From contig CM068382.1 of the NCBI GenBank assembly GCA_034770075.1, positions 83,854,643 through 83,918,642 on the forward strand: a DNA stretch of 64,000 nucleotides, written 5' to 3'. The translations under genes and the position numbers were made by a program. This stretch comes from Aralia elata (Eukaryota; Streptophyta; Magnoliopsida; Apiales; Araliaceae). Every line of letters begins with the position of its first letter. The stretch's first letter is position 1. Below, in pieces: positions 22,657 to 33,516 of the stretch. The notes beneath the pieces were generated by a model, which was given only the letters and a program-made list of their open reading frames with translations, was not told the origin of the DNA and ran no database searches.

Positions 22657-23801
22657 TACTAGAATTTGAGCCAAAATAATTGTGGGTTTCATTAATTATT
22701 TGAAATGAATCCACACATTAATGTGTTCTACTCATGGAGTAGATTAAATTAAGTATTTGAAAGCTCAAATCCATGGAGTAATGAATGAGAAATTAACTCC
22801 CAAGGATCACCCTTAGAAATGATAATAAACAATTATGGGAAGTGAAGTCCCACATCGGTTAAGAACTAAAATATTAATTAGTATATATACAAGAAAGTTG
22901 CTCTTGGGTTTGGGCCCTAAGGGGTACCCCACTTTTGTGGAAAGGAGAGGACCTAGCCAAGGCTTGGTTTGAACCCACACGCGCGCGCCGTCGCTGTCGA
23001 TCGACCGGTCGGGCCAGGCTCGGGCTCGTAGCTCGAGGCTCGTGGTTTGTGGGTCTGGGTCCTTGTATATATTTTTTGGACAAAATTTATTTGAATTTGT
23101 TTAATTTTATTTAGTTCTATTATCAAAACTGTGTCGTTTTGATAAGTTATTTATTATCAAACTTGTGAAGCTTTATCTACAGAATGGACACAAATACTGC
23201 ATCGTTTTGGGAAGTGCTTATCTAAACAGATGCGCTCATTCTCTTAAGGCTCAAAACTACGTCATTTTGGCCGAACAGATGCCATGGACGGAAGCGTTCT
23301 CTTTGTTAGGCCAAAACTATGTCGTTTTGACCGAACAGATACTATGCTATACCTTTTCACATGCATCCGATGCCCTTTCAATGGGTTGTGTTCCATCAGA
23401 TGGGTCACGAATCATTCTTATAAATAGAGTAGGAGGGGCAGCCATTTCATTCATTCAATTCAATAGAGCATCAAGCATTCTAGTCTTCTAGTTTTCATTA
23501 TTCATAGTTCCTTTTGAGAGAGAAGTTTAGAACATTTGTTTGGTTCGTTGTTTGTGTTATTTATAGTGCTGCTATGACACAAGTTGTCATTGTATCCTGT
23601 GAGACAAGTGCCGCTAACTCGAAGCACCAATAAGGAGGGCATAATTGTCTTAAGGACATAGTATTAGATACTAGCCTTGACATATTCATTTCTTAGAAGT
23701 TCGGTATATCAGATAAGCATTATATATATACATATCAGTTTTAATTATTATTAATTTGTAAGTTGTAAATATATATTATTGAATATATATATTATTTAAC
23801 A
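22657..23801 (+). repeat. 3' LTR of copia element
   Basis: It aligns over its whole length with 15956-17075. The first dinucleotide is TA instead of TG, a decayed end. The TATA box here is TATAAATA at 23419-23426, better preserved than in the 5' copy. It carries the same GTCGTTTT repeats. It ends AACA followed by the target duplicate ACCGA. Confidence 0.92.
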
Positions 23802-23806
23802 ACCGA

Positions 23807-24531
23807 AAGCAGACTCATGCCAAGAGAATGATTATTTTCTTAGTCACCCCCACTCGACCGAGAATGGCTTTGGTAGTACATGGGTCTCACTCCGGTATTT
23901 GTTATCCATGTGACCTTGCGCATGATCCCACATGACCTGTGACACTCGTATGGACAAAAGAAGTTGAAGGGAGATAAGTCTTGATACAAAAGAAGCAATA
24001 ACAGGATTATTACAAGAAGAATAGTTATAGGCTGACAATTTGTGTTGTGGGATGTTCCATGGATGAATCTTTACTTCTTTAGGAAAGAAGTGTTAAGATG
24101 TCGAGCATTTAATCAGCAACAAAATTAGAAATCAAAAAATTACAAAAGTAAATAGACAATCATGGTGTGACCCAAGGACGGACCCAGGTATGTCAAGTAG
24201 GGGCCGCTGCCCCCACTAGTTTTTTTTCCTTCTTTGATATATACACATTTTTGTTGTTACGCCCCACTAGATTTATGTACTATTCAATAAAGAATAAATT
24301 CTATACGAATTGCCTATATAGTACTAGTATTTTTACACCCTTCAATTCTGACAACTTTGTATTTTTAGAGATTTTCTCTCAAAATGTAAAGTTTGACACT
24401 AGTTTACTAGTAATCCTTATATAATTTATTCTCTAGTCCATATTTCATTGGCTTTTACCCTAATTATGAGAATGAATTTACACACTTCATATAAATTATG
24501 ATAAATATGTTATTTCTCTTTTGTGGTTAAT
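23807..24531. other. Unassigned DNA; possible inverted-repeat element end
   Basis: No gene is supported. From about 24174 the sequence GGACGGACCCAGGTATGTC followed by GGGGCCGCTGCCCCC looks like the end of a non-autonomous element. A loosely inverted counterpart lies at about 31245-31295, beyond the nested solo LTRs. If so, the two parts are one element split by the LTR insertion at 24537. The terminal match is weak. Confidence 0.4.
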
Positions 24532-24951
24532 AAATTTGTCGACGCTGAGATTTTTCCATGTTAGGTCATTTTGGAAGATCGTGGATTTAAGGAGTGATTT
24601 TGAAAAAATCGACTTATGTCGACGGGGTTTTGAAAGTTTGATAATGGGTCAATTAGACAGAGTTGTCAGTTGGTAAACGTTCAAATGGATGTACCAACTC
24701 ATCTAAATTTTAAAGTTTTGATAATCGAGATTGCCAATTATGTGACTCCGTAAAATTAGTTTGTAACCGATACTCATAGAGTTCATGGGTTTGCTTAAGC
24801 AAGGGGAATGTATTAAGCACTCCCCGACTTTTGTGAAACACGGTTACCAGTTTCCTAATATTTTTCTTAAAAGTTTAAATAAATGATCTCGAGAAGCGTG
24901 AGGTGTGTGTATCGTGTTCTGTTGCCTAGGTGAATCATGTCATAGGGACAA

Positions 24952-25123
24952 TTTAGGGTATCGTCTCCTAGAGTCAAGTTCAATCATAATTTAAAAAACC
25001 TAAGACACCGTCTCCTATGCCATTTAGGTCAAAATCTAAGGTATCGTTTCCTAAAGTTGAATCGAAAATATAATCTAGGGCTTCGTCTCCTAAACCATAT
25101 AAGTTGTCTAGGGTTTCGTCTCC
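24952..25123 (+). repeat. Five-copy CTAGGGTATCGTCTCCTA repeat
   Basis: Degenerate units near 24952, 24998, 25035, 25073 and 25108, spaced 35-46 bp, share CTAGG(G/A)(Y)(W)TCGTCTCCTA. They lie inside the left part of the Tat/Ogre-type LTR. No function is known to me. Confidence 0.65.
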
Positions 25124-27002
25124 GTCAAAATTTCGGTGAGTGCATTATCTTGAAAGTAACTTTTAAGTCTTTTTGAACCTATGCATGAAGGATTTGATTC
25201 ACAAGAAAAGTTTCGTTTTAGTGTGAAAAACTTCTTTAATTTGATGAAAAATTTAAGATTACGTTTAGGAAAAACATCGTTTGCAAACCCTTCGTCAAAT
25301 AGCAAAATCAAGACTCTCATTACTTCCAATTTAAACCAAAAATTAATCTAATAACCTAGTTTTCTTAAATTTTACAAGATCTTTGTAATTTCATTTGAAA
25401 ATCGTTTTCATAGGTCGAAAAATAAAATCAAGCGTCGAAAATAAGGATGGAGCTATAAACGGGTATGTAAGCCTTCTAAATAACTTCAAACACCACGCAA
25501 TAATAAAATCCACTGTCAAGGGGCCTTAAACCCAATTTTTGTGGGCATGAAAACCCTTGAAATTGTTTTAAGGCCTGAATTATATTTACAATTATCGAAT
25601 CGCAAAATTACAACCATCATCTACGTTCATCATGGGAATATCTTTCACTTCCATTCTCTCGGCCCACATAATTCGTAATCACACCCAACAAAATAAATAT
25701 TGAGATCTATAAGCGAAGTTTAGAGTTTAGGAAAGGACTTCAATAACCCTAAATCCATTAATCGCACAACATATCAATAATATCGTAATTATATCGTTAA
25801 CTATATCGTAAGAATCAAATTATATCACCAAATACAATCAACATCACAAGGATTTATCATATATTGACGAGATCTATTAAGAAAACTTAGAATCTAGGGA
25901 GTGAGACTCATAGATCTAGAAATAACAACAACAAAATCGAGTGGAAATGCATCCAAATAGGCTAGAAGAAGATTTTATTTGAAAGAATTTTTCAGCGGCC
26001 AAAAATAAGATCCAAACACCACTAGAGAGAGTGTAATGTCCGGAAAATTTTAAACACTGTATCAAATTTATAAATAAATTCATATAATTTTATAAATTTA
26101 ATTGGACCCATGTAAGAATGTTTATTTAATTATATAATTATAGGTCCAATAAACTTCTTGCATTAAAGGGGCTCATTATTAGTGCGATTTAAATTAATGG
26201 GTTAACTCCCAAGATTTTATTTGGAAGAAATGAAAGAAGATTAATAAACAAATTTATTTTATTATTACCGGATTAAAATAATTCAAATAAGGAGTTATTG
26301 GTGAAATAAATTTTTATTAATTAATTAAATTACTTAATTCAAATTAAATATTAAGAGCATAATAATTTCAAGTTGGTCTAGTTACTTTTATTTCAATAGA
26401 TCCAAAATTTATTAGGCAAGCCCAATTTTCTTTTATAATTCCTTGCTGGGCCAAACTAAATTATAAGCTAAGCCCAACCTCTAAACCAGCCGGGTCAAAC
26501 CCTTTCCATCCGGGTCGAACCCGTTCCTGTTAAGGCGGGTTGGATCTGTTTTGATTAAAAAGGAGCAACCGGCGAAATCGTTGGGAAGGGCTTCAAAGAA
26601 AACGAAATCAAATTGGGGAAAATCAGCGGGTCAATCTAGGCGAAGAAATCAAACTCTCAGTCAATCGAATGGACGGGTGAAGGCCGAGGAATTGGGCGTG
26701 ACAGGGGAGAACGACCGGCGGCTCACACTGGGAAGAAACCTCAGTGACCGGAGGATATTCAGAGTTCGAGGCGGATTGATCGTGCAAGGGCTTGGGTGAC
26801 CGAACACTCACCGGTCGGACCAAGGGTTTTGCCGTTCGGCGATTTGACCGGCGGTATTACGCGGCTCGAGGCGCTGCCGGCACGTCATGCTGGAACTAGA
26901 TGGGCTTGACGCAGACAACCCATTGATAGCTAATCTCTCCTACCAACGGTCCTTGAAGAACTGATTGGGGTATTACCCAGCCATTTTGGGTAAAGATTTC
27001 CC

Positions 27003-27010
27003 TATAAATT
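27003..27010 (+). promoter_or_regulatory. Probable TATA box of solo LTR
   Basis: TATAAATT lies in a GC-balanced part of the LTR, followed by a leader rich in short purine runs and then by a good splice donor (TTCAAG|GTATAC) about 180 bp downstream. The position fits the U3/R border of a gypsy LTR. It is predicted from sequence only. Confidence 0.5.
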
Positions 27011-27994
27011 AAACCCCCAAGGCTGCCGGATTTCCTTTGATTGTGAGTTCCCAATTAGAAAGAAATTAGGGTTCGAAAATTTAATAGAGGGAACAGGGGT
27101 TACAATTCCAGTTCGCTGCGGATGTCCAGTTTGATTGTGTATTTCGGTAGGAGGAGAAGAGTCGCAACGCGATCAAGTTCAAGGTATACCCAATTGCTGA
27201 TTTTCTTATGGATTGGTTTCGTTGAACTTTTGTTGTTCTCTGTAATCGGATAGACTATATTTGGGTTTGGTATAAATTCCTTCATGTGTACTTAGTTGTA
27301 TTGCCAACTGGGTAGGTTGTATCACACACTGTATTGTAATGTATTTCCGTTTAGGTTCGTCATAGCACTGTGTTAGGCTTGTGGAAAAACTGTGTTGGGT
27401 TAACAATTCTGCTAATGCACTGTGTTGGGTTAATTAGTTTAGAAATCTGGTATGGTGTTGATTTTATTATACCTTGCAGTGTATTGAATTAAATTGTTCC
27501 CTGTATTGAGGAATTTTATTTTCTGAATTAAATTAAAATGGTTCGTTGGAATTGTTGGGTTCTGTATTGGGATATTTGTATTGTGTGTTTGATTTTTAGC
27601 AAACGTAGTACCAAGTATTGTTCTGGTTCGCTTTTGCCGTACAAACTCGTATCTTGAATCTGTGTTGGGTTGTGTTAAGTAATGCTGGGTTTGTATTGCT
27701 GGGTTTGTACTGCTGTATAGTAAAGGACCCTAGGGTTCTGATAGTTAAATCGATTTTGTAAACAGCTGGTATTGCACTATGTTGGTGCATTGCAAATAAG
27801 AAATTCTGGTATTATTATTGGAGTTAATAATACACCGATAAAATGTTACCAATTATGTATTATAATAAGTATTTAGTTATTATAATAAGTAAGTGTAAAC
27901 AAAGTTAATTGTTTAATTATTAGTTAATTAATATTAAACAATAATCAAACATGAGTAAAGTTAGTAAATAATTATTTATTATTTATCAATAAAT

Positions 27995-28745
27995 AAAGAC
28001 AATAAATACTTAAATATTGTTTAAACTATAATAAATAAAGTTAATAAATATTTAATTATTAGTTAATGATAATAATTAAATATGAATAAAGTTAATAAAA
28101 TAATTATTTATTATTTATTAATAAATAATAAATAAAGATAATAAATATTTAATTATTATTATTTAATAATAATTAAATATGAATAAAGTTAATAAAATAA
28201 TTATTTAGTATTTATTAATAAATAATAAAATAAATATTTAATTATTATTATTTAATAATAATAATAATTAAATATGAATAAAGTTAATAAAATAATTATT
28301 TAGTATTTATTAATAAATAATAAATAAAGATAATAAATATTTAATTATTATTATTTAATAATAATAATAATTAAATATGAATAAAGTTAATAAAATAATT
28401 ATTTATTATTTATAATAAATAAAGATAATAAATATTTAATAATAATTAAATATGAATAAAGTTAATAAAATAATTATTTATTATTTATAATAAATAAAGA
28501 TAATAAATATTTAATAATAATTAAATATGAATAAAGTTAATGAAATAATTATTTATTATTTATTAATAAATAATAAATAAAGATGATAAATATTTAATTA
28601 TTATTATTTAATAATAATAATAATTAAATATGAATAAAGTTAATAAAATAATTATTTATTATTTATTAATAAATAGTAAATAAAGATAATAAGTATTTAA
28701 TTATTATTTAATAATAATAATAATTAAGAATGAATAAAGCTGTTG
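27995..28745 (+). repeat. AT-rich minisatellite within LTR
   Basis: About eight units of 75-105 bp start with AATATGAATAAAGTTAATAA and consist almost only of A and T. Unit length varies by loss of a TTTATTAATAAATAA block. It lies inside the putative intron of the LTR. Confidence 0.85.
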
Positions 28746-31162
28746 AATAATAAAGATTGTTGACCCATATTTAGGGACAATAAGGGGAATCATCTGAACC
28801 CTCGAGAATAGTAATCATGCTTAGCTAACAATTATTTTTCTGCTTAGCTAATGTTAATTAGTAATTAAACATAGATGATAAAGTTTACCTGTTGAGTAAA
28901 AGGTGTAGTAAGAGGTGCCAATATACAACTGTTAATTGATAAATCGACTTTACCTAATGATAGGTCACTCGAGATCAATTAATTAAAGCTAAGATTTAAA
29001 TTGTAGCTGAGCAAACAGGCAAGTCCTCTATCCCGAACTTTGATTTCTGCAAGTTCCTAACCCTAAACTTCTTACATTATTGCAAGTTCTTCCTTACTCA
29101 ACTTTTTACCTTGAGCAATACTTCTAAAACCTTATGCAGTATTTTAATTCATGCAAAAAGGTATATATTATTGCAAGTATTCTTTAAGCTTGAATTTTAT
29201 CTCCAAGCATGCTATAAGTGGTCTAATTACTTTTAAAATTATTCCACATCTGTGTATTTATTGGCATTCGCGCTCATGCATTTGAATTCGAATATTGAAT
29301 TAAATTCAGAAGTTTTATGAACCATTCATGGTTAAGTCTGAACCCTTGTTCGGTCAGACAATTTTGTGAGAATTTATAAAAGCTATCCGAACCAATCAAT
29401 GGTAAGGATTCTTAGACTGTATGAACACCCCTTTATTTATAGGGGAGTACCCCACGTACCGTATATAAGGTACAAATAGCAGAATTAAATGTTATGCATA
29501 TACATAGGGTACGCGAGGCTGATCCCCTCAAGTACGTTATTCTGTAGCCAGTAACCAGAGGGTCAACCAGCTATTGACTCCTCTGGAAGTTATCGTTCAA
29601 AGTCTATTTGACCATCAATTGTTCTAAAAGCATTTATTGTTCTTGCTTCTGATTTATTCTATTGTTGAAATCCCTTTTTATATCCCTTCATCATGATATA
29701 TCCTTATTGTTGCACTTTAAACTTGTTGGGCAAACTCGTTGCTCATTCTTGCTATATCATGATTTCATTGCAGCTAAACCCGAGACGTCAGGAAAGAATA
29801 AAGGGAAAGAAAAGATGAAATGATAGACTTCTTGTAGCTGACCTTAGATTCATGTGTTAGTTATTTACTGATGTAATTTAAACCCTGCTAGCTATTTAGG
29901 GTATGAATTGTGTAAATGTTTAAGGTTAATCGTATTCTGGGACTAGTGACACCTTGTAATGAACAATGTATGTTTATTATATTCCGCACTTTTAGATATC
30001 ATATGTTGTTAAAGGTGAATGTTGTATTGAATCGTGATGACCAGATCCGGGTATTGGAGACCCGAATTTGGGGGCGTCACAGAGAGTCTAGGATGTTTGA
30101 GTAGCCCAAAATGAGAAAAACGAGACGAATAAATGAAGCCCAAGCATAATAAGTGACAAAACAAGCTAAATCAATATTGAAATCGAATAACTATCAAAAT
30201 GATTTTATAAGTTGGTTCAAAGAAATTTCTATTATGAGAAACCCTCTCTAACTATGAATGACTCAAAATAGAATTCAAACACCACTAGATATGATTTAGG
30301 ATGTTAGGAGAGCTTAAAAACGAAGAAATGAAATAAACAAAACAAAGCCCAAACAACATACTCATAAACGTAAGCTAAAGTGAATGTAGAGATGAGAAAT
30401 GAACCTTAAAAAATAGGAGTTTCTTCCTCCTTAAGCTTGCTATGCATTTCTTGAATATACTTTGAAGGAAGATTTTGATTAAAAAAAACTAGATCTAGAT
30501 CTAATTTGGAATTGTTTTCTCATTTTTTCTATTTCTCTCTAAAGGACATATTCTCTTTATTTTTTTTCCTTCTTCTCCAAGCAAATGAAGCAAAAAGCCT
30601 ACTTATAAAGGAGCCAAGTCTGCCGCAGGTCTACCTACGGAAGCCCGACAGGTGGGTCCCACGTGGCTCATTTTTGTGTCGCGCTGTCACTTTTCGTGTC
30701 GTGTACTGAAACACCCATAACTTTCAAATCGGGATGAATTAGAAAACGTTCTACCCCAATCGAAAAACTCTTGTCGAGGCCTACGTAATGACATCAAATT
30801 TAATCAATTTCGGATCTCGGATGATGAAAAAAAAGAAGGGAAAAACCATCCTTTTGAATACACTAACCAATTATTCGTCTTCCTTTTTGCAATCCGGTAC
30901 CTAAAGATCCTTGTTTAGCCTCCACGTAATCGTCTTGAGCTTTGTAATTTTTTCTTTGACATTTTTGCCTCGATAAGTGTAACGACTTTCTTTCCCTCTG
31001 GTCTCTGAAGCAGCTCATTCTCGATCTCGCAACTTGGTCATAGAATCTTTATTTTAGATTGATCGGAACAAATAGATGTATCAAAAAAATAGTGAAATGA
31101 CATTATTGTCCTTCTACCATCATTAGAGAAAATACGTGCAAATTTTAGATGTCTACAAAATT

Positions 31163-31711
31163 CATGGTAAAAATAAGAAAAAAAAAATACTCTTATATAT
31201 AGTAATTAAATTTATACTAATTATTTATATTTTTTTTATTAAATATATTGTGCCAAAGCCCGTCTTGCTAGATCTAAATCCTGACCGGTATGACCTCAAA
31301 ACTTGAGAGTAATCATCCTACAAAATTGGTGTCTAATCTTACAGATACTTTTGCATCATTTTATACTCAATCCATGCCTTCTGGATTAGGATATTCTCTC
31401 AGTAATAAAATTATTTCTCCTTTTACAAAATAAAAATAAATTAAAATAAAAAAGAATATTACCATTAAGTATTGCTTCATTCAAAAAGCAAATGAAAAGG
31501 GTGAAATTCGATTGCGGCATTGCAAGTTACAAGACCAGCTTGAAGGGCATATAACATATTCACCAAATCGTTCTCAAGAGTCTAAGACAAAGATTTTGCT
31601 ATGTTAGAGAATTCATTGGAATTGTTTAACAAATGCATTATTGGTGGGTGGGGGGGTGGTTGGGTGGGGGGGGGGGGGGGGGAGAAAGTAATGCACTTAC
31701 TTTATCAAATA
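31163..31711. other. Unassigned DNA with G-rich homopolymer
   Basis: No ORF is credible. The stretch 31643-31683 is a G-rich run (GGTGGGTGGGGGGG, then about twenty uninterrupted G) that could form a quadruplex and is prone to assembly error. About 31245-31295 may be the right end of the element begun near 24174. Confidence 0.5.
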
Positions 31712-31969
31712 CTCCCTCCGTCTCAAATTAATTGCTCAGTTTTAACTTTTTAAAGTCAAATTGACCATTTTTAAAACTAATCTTTTTACTATTTTTACTA
31801 AAATATAGGTGAAGAGATTATAACCAAAAGAAAGTATATACAATTTATTACTAACCTCAATTTTTATAATTTTAGAAATATATTTATATATGCTTAATTA
31901 TTAATTCTAAAAATAGTCAATTTGACTTAAAAAAGTCAAAATTGAACAATTAATTTGGGACGGAGGGAG
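31712..31969. mobile_element. Stowaway-like MITE (258 bp)
   Basis: The terminal inverted repeats are CTCCCTCCGTCTCAAATTAA and its complement at the right end, flanked by TA at 31710-31711 and 31970-31971. These are the ends and target site of Stowaway (Tc1/mariner) MITEs. It has no coding capacity. Inner arms (AAAGTCAAATTGACC) extend the inverted repeat. Confidence 0.93.
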
Positions 31970-31971
31970 TA

Positions 31972-32958
31972 TATCATTAATTATGTTTAAGGGGGAGTAT
32001 CGGAAATAATGCATTTCCTTATCAAATATTTCACCGATTATGTTGGTTAGTTTAATTGGGTTTTTAAGTTTAAAGTATCCGCAAAAGTCTTCTGGTATTA
32101 ATTTAGTGAAATTCTCTATGTAACACAAATGATCCGTGAACAATATAAATCATTCAAGTAATGTAGGCCTCAAGAAGCCATAAGAAATCATTAATCTAAA
32201 TTCTTATTCATATTCATTCCTTCCACTTACCTTCTATAAACATTATTTAGAGCTCTGTTGAAGCAACTCATCCATCCTTAATTTTTTTATTTGCTTTTTT
32301 GAATTACGTCACCTTTATCTTTGTTGGGATATAGTCCCAATTATACCACAAGGGTCTTGAGTCCAATACTCGTAAGGCCCATAATCACAACTTGAAGGTC
32401 CGCGTGTCACTCGACAACTGGGCACTGAAGACGCCACCAAAGGGATCCATTGACTGACATCGTCCCGCCTGCACAAGGCATGGGTCAGTGCTAGTGGCAT
32501 GACCCCTAGACACCATATGAGACTTCTCAGATACGTGAACGGCTCCCAGCCAATCCAAATTGGGACCACCACCCACATGGGTTCGTCCGACGATCCTAGG
32601 TTACGGCCAACCTACATATTGATACACACCAAAGGCACATGGGCAACCAAAATATTTTAGAAAGAGATATCTTCCGCTCCATTAGTAAAATTACACTCAA
32701 TCTGGCATACCCTAGGATTATTCTCTATACTATCTTTTTTTTCACTAACACACACTCATGTTAGAGACAGTCAACAACGGCACACGGCCGTTTAACCACC
32801 GTAGCGACATTGAGTGTATGTGTTGGAAGGTGCCTGGGCATCACCAGATACACCACCCCGAAGTAATAGAGATCATCAAACCCTAATTCCACACTTAGAA
32901 CACAAATTCAAGGATTTTATTTTCAACAACTTACTAAGAATCACTACACATGTATTTA
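31972..32958. other. Unassigned DNA, LTR-like stretch
   Basis: From about 32321 the sequence TGTTGGGATATAGTCCCA and the GC-rich text that follows resemble the LTR of a gypsy element, but I could not fix a right end or a target duplicate. No kinase-like exon of the neighbouring receptor gene is visible on either strand. Confidence 0.4.
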
Positions 32959-32963
32959 GTAAC

Positions 32964-33458
32964 TGTTGGGGTGTGTTCACTTGGGCCCAATATATTGAAT
33001 GGGCCATGGTCCGTGTGGAGGGGTTTTTACCTATGGAGATTTATTTCAGGAAGTATGAGGATTTTAAGGAATTTAAGACTCCTAATTATATTCAAAGTCC
33101 AGTTCCCAAGAAAAGAGTCAGGATTTATCCGACTTCCTTACTTCAACGAGATTGTGTTCTATCAAATTATAGGTAATTACCATGATTATGAGTCCAATTG
33201 GAACGGGGAAGTAGGGCGTTAAAGGCAATGTGATCAGCTATAAATACAAGGCTAAACCCTAAATTTAAAAGTAATGACTTTTTGCTCACTAAAGTGTTAA
33301 ACCTCCATTGTTTACACCTAGAACGGCCTGTACTTATTCTCACACCGGAGCTATCCCCCGGCGGCGAAAGCCGTCAGCTCTCTGAGTGTGGTTTGTTTCT
33401 GTGCAGGATTCAGCGCGTATTTGGTAATTGGGCGCGCAGCGAAATCTTGGCGTTAACA
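32964..33458 (+). repeat. 5' LTR of Tat element
   Basis: TGTTGGGGTGTG to TTGGCGTTAACA. A TATA box TATAAATA lies at 33239-33246. A hairpin with a GAAA loop (GGCGGC-GAAA-GCCGTC, outer stem GAGCT/AGCTC) lies at 33348-33380, in the probable R/U5 region. The segment after the LTR (TTGGAGCTAGAAGGAGGG at 33459) is the expected primer-binding site. Confidence 0.93.
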
Positions 33459-33516
33459 TTGGAGCTAGAAGGAGGGTATAGTGCAGCATAATCTACAATC
33501 ACTCAGTGTTACTTGA

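Larger units (their letters stand above)
15956..23801 (+). mobile_element. Complete Ty1/copia element (Tork-like)
   Basis: LTRs at 15956-17075 and 22657-23801 are flanked by the direct 5-bp target duplication ACCGA at 15951-15955 and 23802-23806. The internal order is gag, protease, integrase, RT and RNase H, which defines copia. The body contains a 989-bp tandem duplication (18427-20405), several stops and one early frameshift, so it is non-autonomous. By eye the LTRs differ by a few percent. The Tork-like label rests on the style of gag and RNase H. I see no standard initiator-Met primer site (TGGTATCAGAGC) after the 5' LTR. Confidence 0.93.
26032..30081 (+). repeat. Solo LTR related to the Tekay-like LTR (4050 bp)
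   Basis: The ends are TGTAATGTCC at 26032 and GGGGGCGTCACA at 30081. The target duplicate GAGAG occurs at 26027-26031 and 30082-30086. It holds no gag-pol, so it is a solo LTR. Blocks near the 3' end (GCTGATCCCC...AAGTACG, TTGCAGCTAAA, GGGGG-GTCACA) match the LTR at 5407-8163. A TATAAATT at 27003-27010 and a leader follow; a possible donor is at 27183/27184 and an acceptor at 29773/29774. Its size is inflated by an AT-rich minisatellite. Confidence 0.92.
24537..31157 (+). repeat. Tat/Ogre-type solo LTR, split by nested insertion
   Basis: The left end is TGTCGACGCTGAG and the right end GATGTCTACA, with TSD AAATT at 24532-24536 and 31158-31162. Removing the nested 4050-bp LTR and one 5-bp duplicate leaves about 2.57 kb. 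No coding domain or second LTR is present, so it is a solo LTR produced by LTR-LTR recombination. Short terminal inverted repeats TGTCGAC/GTCTACA agree with the ends chosen. The Ogre/Tat label is from remembered LTR style and is less certain than the boundaries. Confidence 0.85.

Noticed and set aside
24167..24424. 85-codon ORF after the copia insertion
   Set aside because: No domain, low-complexity Phe/Ser/Thr text, and it overlaps a probable inverted-repeat element end.
32321..32940. A complete solo LTR starting TGTTGGGATATAG
   Set aside because: I tested two possible CA ends (near 32779 and 32930) and neither gave a matching 5-bp target duplication, so it is left unassigned.
31972..32958. 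Possible kinase exons of the receptor gene left of the Tat insertion
   Set aside because: Neither strand shows a glycine loop, HRD, DFG or APE motif; the DNA looks LTR-like.
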